This document shows, piece after piece, positions 36,989 through 45,400 of a stretch of 64,000 nt of DNA. Origin of the DNA: Polyangium sp. 6x1 (GTDB lineage Bacteria > Myxococcota_A > Polyangia > Polyangiales > Polyangiaceae). Numbering within the stretch: the stretch's first letter is position 1; each line of letters begins with the position of its first letter. A program made the translations under genes and the position numbers. The notes below the pieces were generated by a model. That model was not told the origin of the DNA, did no database searches, and was given only the letters and a program-made list of their open reading frames with translations. The stretch spans positions 62,001 through 126,000 of the forward strand of contig NZ_JARZHH010000002.1 of the NCBI RefSeq assembly GCF_029946515.1. Direction: 5' to 3'.

Positions 36989-37864
36989 TCAGACATCGTA
37001 TTGGTAGAAGCCGCGGCCGCTCTTGCGGCCGAGCAGCCCTTGATCGACCATCTGCTGGAAGAGGGGGCAGGGGCGGTATTTGTCGTCCTTGAACTCTCGG
37101 TGCAGCACCTCGATGGAGTAAAGGACGGTATCGACCCCGATCAGATCCGCCGTCGCCAGCGGGCCCATCCGGTGGTTGAAGCAGGTCTGGAAGAGGCGAT
37201 CGATGTCCTCCGCCGAGGCGACGCCCTCGTGGAGCAGGAACACCGCCTCGTTGACGGTCAGCATCATGACGCGGTTCGTGACGAAGCCGGGCGAGTCCTT
37301 GACGACGATGCATTGCCTCCGCATCTGCGTGGTGAGCTGCTTGGCGGCGCCGAGGGTGTCCTCGGCCGTGGCCTCGCCGCGGATGACCTCGATCATCGGC
37401 ATGAGCGGGACGGGGTTCATGAAATGCATGCCGACGATGCGCCCCGGCTTCGAATAAAGGGCGGCGAAGCGCGCCATCGGGATGGCCGAGGTGTTGACGG
37501 CGACCGGCACGGGGGGCATGTCGAGCTGGTCGAGGCGAGCGTGCAGCTCCTGCTTGATCTCCCATTTCTCGGTCACGTTCTCGACGATGAAATCGGCCGC
37601 GCGGAGGGGCGCGAGCTCCGTCGTGGTCTCGATCCGGCCGAGCGTCTCCGCGTCGTTCGCGTCCGCGCCCGTCGGCGCCCCCGAGGCGCGCGCTTGCAGG
37701 AGGCGGTACATGCGCAGGTTCTTCCGGATGTTCTGGCGGGCCTTCCGTAGCTGCTCCTCGCTCACGTCGTTGAGGATCACCCGGTGCCCGCTCTCGGCGA
37801 GGGCATGGGCGACGCCCGTGCCCATGACGCCAGCACCCAGGACACCAATCGTCTTCATTTGCAT
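36989..37864 (-). CDS. 3-hydroxyacyl-CoA dehydrogenase-like enzyme (extender-unit type)
   Basis: ATG at 37864 follows GGAGGAGG; 291 residues, near the family norm of ~285. The NAD-binding fold opens with TIGVLGAGVMGTGVAHALAE. The catalytic region has VGMHFMNPVPLMPMIEVI and VKDSPGFVTNRVMM, and the C-terminal helical domain ends LLGRKSGRGFYQYDV. The family oxidises 3-hydroxyacyl-CoA or ACP thioesters to 3-oxo forms. As first gene of the operon that continues with an ACP, an acyl-CoA dehydrogenase and an amino acid:carrier-protein ligase, it would oxidise the primary alcohol of an ACP-bound seryl (or similar) group to the aldehyde stage. This role parallels the hydroxymalonyl and aminomalonyl pathways and is inferred. 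Confidence 0.92.
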   Translation of the reverse strand: MQMKTIGVLGAGVMGTGVAHALAESGHRVILNDVSEEQLRKARQNIRKNLRMYRLLQARASGAPTGADANDAETLGRIETTTELAPLRAADFIVENVTEKWEIKQELHARLDQLDMPPVPVAVNTSAIPMARFAALYSKPGRIVGMHFMNPVPLMPMIEVIRGEATAEDTLGAAKQLTTQMRRQCIVVKDSPGFVTNRVMMLTVNEAVFLLHEGVASAEDIDRLFQTCFNHRMGPLATADLIGVDTVLYSIEVLHREFKDDKYRPCPLFQQMVDQGLLGRKSGRGFYQYDV

Positions 37865-37971
37865 CGAGCCTCCTCCGGGAAACATACCAACCACGCTGCG
37901 AACTCCGCTCCCCTCCGCGTGGGCCGCTGCGTGACAGCTCGCCTCGTGGGAAAGGAATCAAAGTGAAGCCC

Positions 37972-37989
37972 CCAGCGCTTCGGCGCTGG
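37972..37989. other. Perfect 7-bp hairpin with TTCG loop in the 37865-38159 gap
   Basis: CCAGCGC TTCG GCGCTGG forms an uninterrupted stem. Read on the + strand it closes as C(UUCG)G, an extra-stable tetraloop. Both flanking genes are on the - strand, where the loop is CGAA and no strong U tract follows. It could be a weak terminator after the TOMM operon or an mRNA-stability element before the extender-unit operon. I see no gene in the rest of this 295-base gap. Confidence 0.35.
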
Positions 37990-38159
37990 TTTGTATATGA
38001 GACTACGGTTCGAGTCCAGAGGAAAATGAGGAGGCCTTCGGAGGAGCCTCACGTTCGCGTGCGGCGAGGGCGCGAAGAGCGGACCCGGTGCGCGGGGGTT
38101 GGAATGACCATAGCGTCGAGGTACCTCTGCACCTCTTGTTGATGCGCAGGGAATGAACC

Positions 38160-39326
38160 CTATGCCCGCGAATCCATCCCCATCAGGCCGCACGGGCTCT
38201 CCCACAGGATCATCCGCAGCGCTTCCTCGCCGAGCGCGGCCCGCTGGGCCATCATGTCGGAGACCATTCCGGGGCCATGATCGAGGTGCGGGAAATCGGT
38301 GCCGAACACCATCCGCGAGGCGCCGATCTCCGTCACCACCCGATCGAGCATCGCCTCGCTGGGTTCGAGCGCGATCCAGCATTGCCGCTGAAAGTATTCA
38401 GAGGGGGGCCGGCGCACGCGATGGCGCACCTCGCCGCGCATCTGCGCGTATTCGACGTGGTCGAGCCGCCAGAGCCAGTACGGTAAAAAGCCGCATCCCG
38501 CTTCGAGCAGGCCCACCCGCAGCGTCGGGTGCGCCTCGAGGACGCCACCTTCGAGGAGCGAGAGCAGCGCCATCATCGCCTCCATCGGATGAGAGCAGGC
38601 ATGCTGGCCGAAGCGCGTCTCGAAGCGATCGGTGCCCGCCGTGGAGACGCGCGCGTGTGTGCCTTCGTGGAGAAGGACCGTGACCTCGTGGTGCTCGCAC
38701 GCGGCCCAGAATCGCGCATGGACGGGCGCGCTCAGCGTACGGCCTTGCACCGGGTTTGGCCGGAGAACCACGGCGCGCACGCCGTCGCGGACCGCTTCCT
38801 CCAGGTCGATGACCATGGCCACGGGATCGTGGCGCGAGAGGAGCGCCGGGCCGAGGAGCCTCTTCGGCGCCGTCGAACAAAAGTCGCGCATCCATCGATT
38901 GTAGGCGTGGGCGTAGGCGCGCGAGCGCTCCGCGTCGATTCCGTCGTCGTTCACCAGGCAGGACGCGTAGGTCGGGAGCACGACGGCGACGTCGACGCCC
39001 GTCGCGTCCATTTCGGCGAGGTGCCCCCGAGGCGTCTCCGCGGCGGCGAGGACCTCGCGACGGCGCGTGGCGACGAGCCCGAGCTCGATGTATGCCACCT
39101 CGGGAACACGCATGAGGGGCTCGCCGGCCACGGAGAGAATGGGCGGCGTGGGCAGAAGCGCGTGCTCGCCCAGGCGATTCATTCGCTCGGCCAGGGTCTC
39201 GGGGGGGCCGAAGGGCGTGAGCTGGGGCGCATAGGCCCTCATCTGCGCAGGCAAATACTCGGGCCACAAGGAGATGGGCTCCATGACGTGACGGTCGACG
39301 TCCAGGATCCGGAATCCATCGCGCAT
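38160..39326 (-). CDS. Amidohydrolase-2 family metal-dependent hydrolase or decarboxylase
   Basis: ATG at 39326 follows GAGGAGGT, 18 bases after the cyclodehydratase stop. The protein has 388 residues. It begins ILDVDRHVMEP, the first metal-binding strand of the TIM-barrel amidohydrolase-2 family, and later has VLLHEGTHARV (near 215) and MVFGTDFPHLDHG (near 350), giving candidate His and Asp ligands. The family includes ACMSD-type decarboxylases as well as hydrolases; no signal peptide is visible. As the last gene of the TOMM operon it could tailor or trim the modified peptide, but it could also serve the NRPS product encoded further on. The substrate is unknown. Confidence 0.85.
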   Translation of the reverse strand: MRDGFRILDVDRHVMEPISLWPEYLPAQMRAYAPQLTPFGPPETLAERMNRLGEHALLPTPPILSVAGEPLMRVPEVAYIELGLVATRRREVLAAAETPRGHLAEMDATGVDVAVVLPTYASCLVNDDGIDAERSRAYAHAYNRWMRDFCSTAPKRLLGPALLSRHDPVAMVIDLEEAVRDGVRAVVLRPNPVQGRTLSAPVHARFWAACEHHEVTVLLHEGTHARVSTAGTDRFETRFGQHACSHPMEAMMALLSLLEGGVLEAHPTLRVGLLEAGCGFLPYWLWRLDHVEYAQMRGEVRHRVRRPPSEYFQRQCWIALEPSEAMLDRVVTEIGASRMVFGTDFPHLDHGPGMVSDMMAQRAALGEEALRMILWESPCGLMGMDSRA

Positions 39327-39344
39327 GAAAAACCTCCTCGGCCG

Positions 39345-41567
39345 CTAGACGAACAGAGGGATCGGATTGAGCTCGCTCTCGACGAGCGGGCGGGCGAGCC
39401 AGCCGAGCGCGCTCGGGACTTGATAAAGCCTCCCCGGGCCGAATCGAGGCCAGAAATGGCGGAGCCCTGGGACGATCACCTGGACCACGGGCAAACCGAT
39501 GTCGGGGCGGGTCTTGTCCACCACGACGAGCTCGAGGCCCGCTGCTTCGAGGCGCTTCGCGCAGTGCTCGATGTCGGCGCGCAGATCGGCGCCGTCGAAG
39601 GAAGGGAAGGTCGCGGGGACGGTCTGCGGAAGGTCGGGGTGGGGGAAGAGATATTCGCGGTCGGGTTGCCGCGAGATGTCCCACGGGGCCCGGCGCGCGC
39701 CTTCGGGATCGAAGAGCTGATTCAGCTCGGTGAGCGCCCGCTGCACGGCGAGGCGCGCGTCGAGGTGGCAGCCGAATCCGATGGCGAATCGATCCGCCCG
39801 GGGCTCGTGCGCGAGCGCGACACACGTGGGGATGCCGAGGTCGTGCGTGAGATCGAGCGCCCAGACGTTCCACCCGAGGCGAGCGTAATCGGCCTTCAAG
39901 GCGTCGAAGTACGGGTCGGAAAAACTGTCGAGATCGATGGCCGGCCGCGACAAACGGTTGTACCACCAGATCGCCGCGGCGTCGCGCTCCACGCATTCGA
40001 GCAGGCCCTGGAGCAGGGCTTCTTCGAGGCAGGTGCCGGCCGCCACTCCATTGCTGCAGGGGCCCGAATATGCGGCGCCGCTCTCGGCAGGCACCTCGGC
40101 ATAACAGTAGGCGAGCGGGACGTAGCGCCGCTCGCGCTTGCTCAGCGAAAAGGCCGGGGTCCAGTCGATCCGGGTGCTCGCGTCGAGCGGCGCGGGCACC
40201 CATTGGCGCCGGTCCGCGCTCTGCGCATTGAAGCGATCGCGCCAGCGATATTGCGCCTCGCTGAAGTTCAAGAGATCCGCGAGGTCGAGCGCCGACGCGC
40301 CGAGCTCGTCCTTGCTTGCGCGGACGCGCGCCTCGTCGCCCTGGTAGACCCCGCTGTAGCGTTCGAGGGCCTCGCAGAGCGCGCTCACCTTCGCCTGATC
40401 CGCGCTGCGTCCCTTACCAGCGCAGCCCTTGTCGAAGACGTTTTCGCGCGGCACGCCGCCCCGCGGGCAGACCAGGTACCCCGATGCGTAGACGGCGCGG
40501 AGCTCGGTATCTCGCCCCGGCATCGGGTGGAGGTGCGTCACGGCGCCGGTGAGATGGCTGATGAGGTGCTTGTAGCGCTCGTAGGTCCGCCGTGGGTTCT
40601 GCCTGCGGTATCCCCCGTCCTCGTAATGCGCCTTCTCGACCGGCTTCAATTCGATCGGGCGCTCGCCGACGGCCTTCATCAGCGCCGGATCTCCGCACGT
40701 CGGGCATTGGGGCCTCCGGACGACCGCGTGCGCGGTGGTCTGAAGGGTGGCCCAATCGAGGGCGAGCACCCGCGCGTCGAGCAGGGGAGGGGCGCTCGTG
40801 TCCCCGCTGGCGAGCACGCGGGCAATGGCCAGGGCGCCGATTCCGCAGGCCGTCCGCAAGCTCGCTTCGGTGGCCGCCGTGGGGGGAGATACGGGGCCCT
40901 CGTGAGGGTGGTTCCGGTGCACGAGCGCCTCCACGGGGCGATTCTGGTGCATCCAGAACGACAGGCAATCCCAGCAGGGGCCCCCCGGCACGAAGACCGG
41001 CCCGATGAGCGGCTCGACGCCGGTGGGCTTGATGAGAAACCACGGTGTCCCCTCGTCCAGCGCGCGGCGGCTGATCGCGCCGAGCTCCGGCCGTAGGTAA
41101 TCGTCGGTCACGACCACTTGCACGGGCGCGTCGCCGTCGACCCGCACGCCTGCCTGTGTGAGCGCCTCGGCCATCCACCCGACGGCGGCCGATTCGACAA
41201 GACCTCGCACCGAGACGGCAGCATTGCGCAAAGCCTCGGCAGCGTTTTTTCCGTCGAGGCCGACGCCGTGCCAGAACGCCAGGGTCTCCGGGGGAAGCTC
41301 CGGCGCTGCGGGCACGAGATAACCGCGCGCCGCGAGCTTGCTCAGGATGTAAAGTGCCTCCGGTTCGGAGACCCGAGCGCGCGCGGCGTGCAAGATGTCG
41401 TGTACGGTGCGCCGGCCGTCGACGAGCGTGACCAATTCGACCGTGCTCTCGCCGGAGAGGACGAAGCGCTCACGCTCGCCGATCAGGAAGACCGCGCCGG
41501 GATCCATGCGCAAGGCCCGCAGGGTGGGCTTGAACGCCAGCACCTGGCTCAGTTCCAGAGGCCGCAT
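39345..41567 (-). CDS. TOMM cyclodehydratase: E1-like leader-binding protein fused to YcaO
   Basis: ATG at 41567 follows GAGGA, 22 bases after the precursor stop. The protein has 740 residues. A PqqD-like peptide-recognition region covers ~10-90. An E1-like (C protein) domain follows with two zinc-binding pairs, CWDC near 198 and CPTC near 291. The C-terminal half is a YcaO (D protein) domain with ATP-site signatures KGCAGKGRSADQAK, SALCEALERYSG and LLQGLLECVERDA. It ends NPIPLFV, close to the Pro-rich C-terminus of azoline-forming YcaO proteins. The fused enzyme binds the leader of the neighbouring precursor and converts Cys (possibly Thr) in its core to azolines using ATP. No flavin dehydrogenase for oxidation to azoles is visible nearby. 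Confidence 0.95.
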   Translation of the reverse strand: MRPLELSQVLAFKPTLRALRMDPGAVFLIGERERFVLSGESTVELVTLVDGRRTVHDILHAARARVSEPEALYILSKLAARGYLVPAAPELPPETLAFWHGVGLDGKNAAEALRNAAVSVRGLVESAAVGWMAEALTQAGVRVDGDAPVQVVVTDDYLRPELGAISRRALDEGTPWFLIKPTGVEPLIGPVFVPGGPCWDCLSFWMHQNRPVEALVHRNHPHEGPVSPPTAATEASLRTACGIGALAIARVLASGDTSAPPLLDARVLALDWATLQTTAHAVVRRPQCPTCGDPALMKAVGERPIELKPVEKAHYEDGGYRRQNPRRTYERYKHLISHLTGAVTHLHPMPGRDTELRAVYASGYLVCPRGGVPRENVFDKGCAGKGRSADQAKVSALCEALERYSGVYQGDEARVRASKDELGASALDLADLLNFSEAQYRWRDRFNAQSADRRQWVPAPLDASTRIDWTPAFSLSKRERRYVPLAYCYAEVPAESGAAYSGPCSNGVAAGTCLEEALLQGLLECVERDAAAIWWYNRLSRPAIDLDSFSDPYFDALKADYARLGWNVWALDLTHDLGIPTCVALAHEPRADRFAIGFGCHLDARLAVQRALTELNQLFDPEGARRAPWDISRQPDREYLFPHPDLPQTVPATFPSFDGADLRADIEHCAKRLEAAGLELVVVDKTRPDIGLPVVQVIVPGLRHFWPRFGPGRLYQVPSALGWLARPLVESELNPIPLFV

Positions 41568-41589
41568 CGTCTGTCCTCGGGTTTCCCCG

Positions 41590-42426
41590 CTAGCAGCAGC
41601 AGGTGAAGGGATATTCTGCGCCCGTGGCGTTGTACGTCGCGAGCGCGACGGGCTCGGCGTCCGCGTTGCTCGGTTTCGTGGGCAAATACAGAGTGAGCTT
41701 GTTCAATTTGGAGAACGTCCAGTACGACTGACCCTGCGACGGCGGACTGGCCGACGCGTTGGGCGGCGTCCATTGCGCCGCGGCGTCGTCCAGGATGCCA
41801 ATGGTCAGGTTCCACGGCATCTTGTAATCCCGGATGGTGTGCAGAGCGGCCGCGCAATCGATCTGGAGCGTCTGCTTGAAGCCCGGGTTCTTCCAGGCCT
41901 TGGCCAGCGCCGAGAGCAATACGACGTTGAAAGCAGAGAACTCATCGTCGCTCGGGATGTAGCCGCCGACGGGAGCGCCGCTGTTGTTGCTGATGACGGG
42001 GGCGTTGCTGAGGGGCACGCCTCCGGGGGCCGTCGGGCTCGTCACGGGCCCCGTCGGGCCGTACGGCGTTCCCCAGTCGTCGCTGAACAGCGACGGCCGT
42101 TGCCTGTAATAATCCGCGAGCGCCATGGCCGTCGCGTTCGGGTCCGTGGACGGGGCCGTGAGCGGCAGGTACATCGTCAGGCTGTCGAGCAGGTTCTGCG
42201 ACCAGACCCACTGGTCGTCAATCCACTCGAACTTGCCCTGAGGCCCGTCGGCGGTCCGGATCTCGAGGGTACACGCGTTCTTCCACGGCCAGTCGAAGCC
42301 GAACGAATCCAGGAGCGTCCCCGTGGGGTCCGCGATCAGTTTGTTCTGGAAAGCCTGAGACGCCCACGCGGTCGCGATCGAACGCATGTAAACCGTGCGG
42401 AACTCGAGCAACTTGGTCATGCCCAT
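41590..42426 (-). CDS. TOMM precursor peptide, BMA_0021/BMA_0022-like, with Cys-Cys-Cys C-terminus
   Basis: ATG at 42426 lies inside the end of the kinase gene (10-base overlap) and follows a strong AAAGGAGGAG. The protein has 278 residues, long for a RiPP precursor. Two related halves are visible, each starting with an Ala-Trp helix and a Pro-Trp turn: SIATAWASQAF...FDWPWKNACTLEI and ALAKAWKNPGF...YKMPWNLTIGIL. Each half ends in a strand like LTMYLPLTAP or LTLYLPTKPS. They are joined by a Pro/Gly/Asn-rich linker. The protein ends ATGAEYPFTCCC, so the core is tiny: three cysteines plus a threonine. This agrees with the TOMM precursor family named after Burkholderia BMA_0021/0022. The cyclodehydratase is the next gene. 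Confidence 0.9.
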   Translation of the reverse strand: MGMTKLLEFRTVYMRSIATAWASQAFQNKLIADPTGTLLDSFGFDWPWKNACTLEIRTADGPQGKFEWIDDQWVWSQNLLDSLTMYLPLTAPSTDPNATAMALADYYRQRPSLFSDDWGTPYGPTGPVTSPTAPGGVPLSNAPVISNNSGAPVGGYIPSDDEFSAFNVVLLSALAKAWKNPGFKQTLQIDCAAALHTIRDYKMPWNLTIGILDDAAAQWTPPNASASPPSQGQSYWTFSKLNKLTLYLPTKPSNADAEPVALATYNATGAEYPFTCCC

Positions 42427-45400
42427 CGAACTCCTCCTTTGCCGTCGTCGATTTCGATCCCTTGCAGACCCGGGTGGCGCCCGCGCAGCTCGTCGAGGCG
42501 CGCCCGGCGCTCTTCGGTCCTGCCAAAGCGCTGAGATAGCTCCAGCGTCGCCAGCGCCTCGATCCTCGGCATGTCCTTTTGCCGCCCGAGCCGCGCCGCT
42601 TCCTCCAGCGAGAGCCGTACGCCCTCGGACGCAGGATCCTTCCGCGCCTCGTACAGGGCTCGGCGAAGGTGGAGCACGGGCTCGTAGAAATGCTCGTCGT
42701 TCTCGCGGCACAACACGAGGCAATGGTCGATGCACGCGAGGGCCCCGTCGAGCTCGCCCCGCTCCGCCTGCGCATCGGCGACCAGAGAGCCGTAATACGA
42801 GAGGCCGAGCTTGCACCCGAGGTCCGAGAGGACCTGGACGATGGCCCGGGCGCGCATGCCGTCGCCGGTCGCCCAATCGTGCAGGGCCGCGGCATATCCT
42901 TCGTAGGCCGGGAGTCCGTATTTTCCGCTCAGGGCGAGCAGCTCGCCGGTCATGGACGCGACCGTGCCCCGGTCGCCGGCGAGCTGATGGACCATACCCC
43001 CGTAGAGCAACCCAATGGCAATCGAGGGCACGTGACTGACCTCGCGCGCCCATTCGAGCGTGCTCGCGACGAGCGCGAAGGCCGCGGCGTCGTCGCCGGA
43101 GAACCAGCAGAGCTGCGCCACGTAGGCCTTCGCCAGCACGAGCGAATCCAGCCCGAATCGCGCCCCATGATCGCGATGCAGCTCGGGGTCGTAGAGCTCG
43201 ACGGCGCGCTCGACGGCGCGCCGCGCGTCCGCGTGGTCGCCATCCATGAAAAGGGCGAGGCCGTGCAGCGCTGCGGCCGCCGCGCAGAGTCCCCGGTCGC
43301 CGGAGCGCTCGGCAATGGCCACGAGCTCTTCGGCCACCCCGCGCGCCGTCCGGCGGTTGCTGGCCACGTGATGATACGTGAACAGAAACCACAGCATTGG
43401 CACCCGGTGCGCGCTGTCCCGTTCGAGCCTTTGCACCAGGCTGGCCGAGCGATCGGTGGTCGCCTTGACCTGGGGATCGGCCCAGCCCCGGGTCGCCATG
43501 AGGGCCTGGGTCAGGACGCCATTCGCGGCGAGCTCCGCCTCGACCCGCGCGGCGTCCGGCAGTGCGGAGGCCCACGCGACGGCATTCGTGGCGTGCGCGA
43601 TCGACTCGGCATAGGTCGAGCGGTGGAGCCCGCGCTCCGCGGCCCGCTGCGCGTAAGGCACCGCCAGCCGCTTCTGCTCCGCCGCCGCGTGGTGATGCGC
43701 GAGCAGATCCGGTCGGGTCCGGACCACCTCCGGAAACCGCTCCTCCATCGTGCCCGCGATCCGCGCGTGCACCCGCTGCCGCGCGCTCGTGGAGAGCGAC
43801 TCGTACGCCGCGTCCCGCACGAGCGCGTGCTTGAACGCCGCCACCGCGTCTTTGCCTCGCCGCTTGCGCAGCACGAGCCCCGCGCTCATCAGCCGCTCCA
43901 GATCGTCGGCCACCACCGCCGGGCCGTGCGGGCTCGCGGCCGAGAGCACCTCGACGCTGAACTCCCGCCCGAGCGCCGCTGCGAACTGGGCCGTCTCCTT
44001 GGCCCGCGAGAGCCGATCCAGCCGCGCCGTGAGCAGCGCCCGGAGCGTCCCCGGGATCGCCGCGCCCGCGATCGGCCCGGTGAGCTCGTAGCGATCGTTT
44101 TGCTCCGAAAGAAGTCCCGAATCGACCATCATCCGGAGCAGCTCCTCCACGAAGAGCGGCACGCCATCGGCGCGCTCCGCCACCTGCTCGATCACGGGCG
44201 CAGGAAGCGCCTTGCGACCGGCCAGCGCGGTGAGCATCTGCTCGATCTGCGGACGCTCGAGGCGGCTCAGCGGCAAGAGCAGCACGTCGGTCGTCGGAAA
44301 CGACGACGAAAGCTCCGGGCGGGCGGTCATCAGGATGCACATGGGGACCGTGGGGGCCTCACGAACGAGCTCGGTGAGCAGCTCCATCGTGGTCGCATCG
44401 GCCCAATGCAAATCCTCGACCAGCAGAAAGACCGGCCGTTTGTCGGTCATCGCGAAGAGCAGCGACGTGATGGCCTGGAGCGTCAGCGCCTTCTGCCGCT
44501 GCGGCGAGACGTCGAGCGGGGCGTACGGCGCGCCGAGCGGCAAGGACAAGAGCGGCAGGAAGAGCGGCATCGTCTCCGCCAGCGCGAAGCCGTGGGCGGA
44601 AAGCTCCCCTTCGAGCCGCGCGATCTTGCGGTTCGCGTCGCGATCCTGATCGAGCCCGAGCGCGCGTTCGACGAGCTCGACCACCGGAGAGAGCGCGTTG
44701 TGCTGCGTGCTGGACGCGCAGCGCCCTTCGAGGAAGATCGGGTCCTCGCTCGAGAGCCTCTCGCGGAGCTCGCGCGCGAGGCGGCTCTTGCCGATGCCGG
44801 GCTCGCCCGTGATGAGGCACGACTGGCCCTCCCCGTCGCACGCGCGGCGCCATCGCTCGAGGAGCAGGTCGAGCTCCCGATCTCGGCCCGCGAGGGGAGC
44901 CTTCGAGCCGTCGGGGGTCAGCCACCTCGTCGCGCTCGCGCGCTCCTGCCCGAGGCGGAAGGTCTCCACCTGCGCCGCGATCCCCTCGATGGAGCGGACC
45001 TCGTCGGTCTCGAGCGCGAAGGAGACGCGCAGGAGCGCTTGCGACGCCGCGCTGACCGTCACGCTCCCCGGCGGTGAAAGCGCGGCGAGCCGCGCCGCGA
45101 GCCTTGGCGTGGCGCCGGTGACGAGGTTCGCGCGGTGCAGGCCCCCGAGATCGCCATCGACGACCGGGCCCGTGTGGACGCCGATGCTCACCTCGACACG
45201 GACGCCCTGCACCGCGAGCTGCTGCGCGGCCATGTCGTCCACGGCGCCGACCATCGCCAGCGCCGCGCGTGCGGCGCGCTTGGCGTCGTCCTCGGCCGCG
45301 CTCGGGTAGCCGAAGTAGATCAAGAGTTTGTCGCCGAGCGTCGCGGCCACGTACCCGCCGTGGAGGCGCCCGACGTCCGCGCAGAGGGCGAGCGCCGAGC

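Noticed and set aside
38007..38017. GGTTCGAGTCC resembling a tRNA T-loop
   Set aside because: The flanks do not form a T stem, and no acceptor or anticodon stem can be drawn around it.
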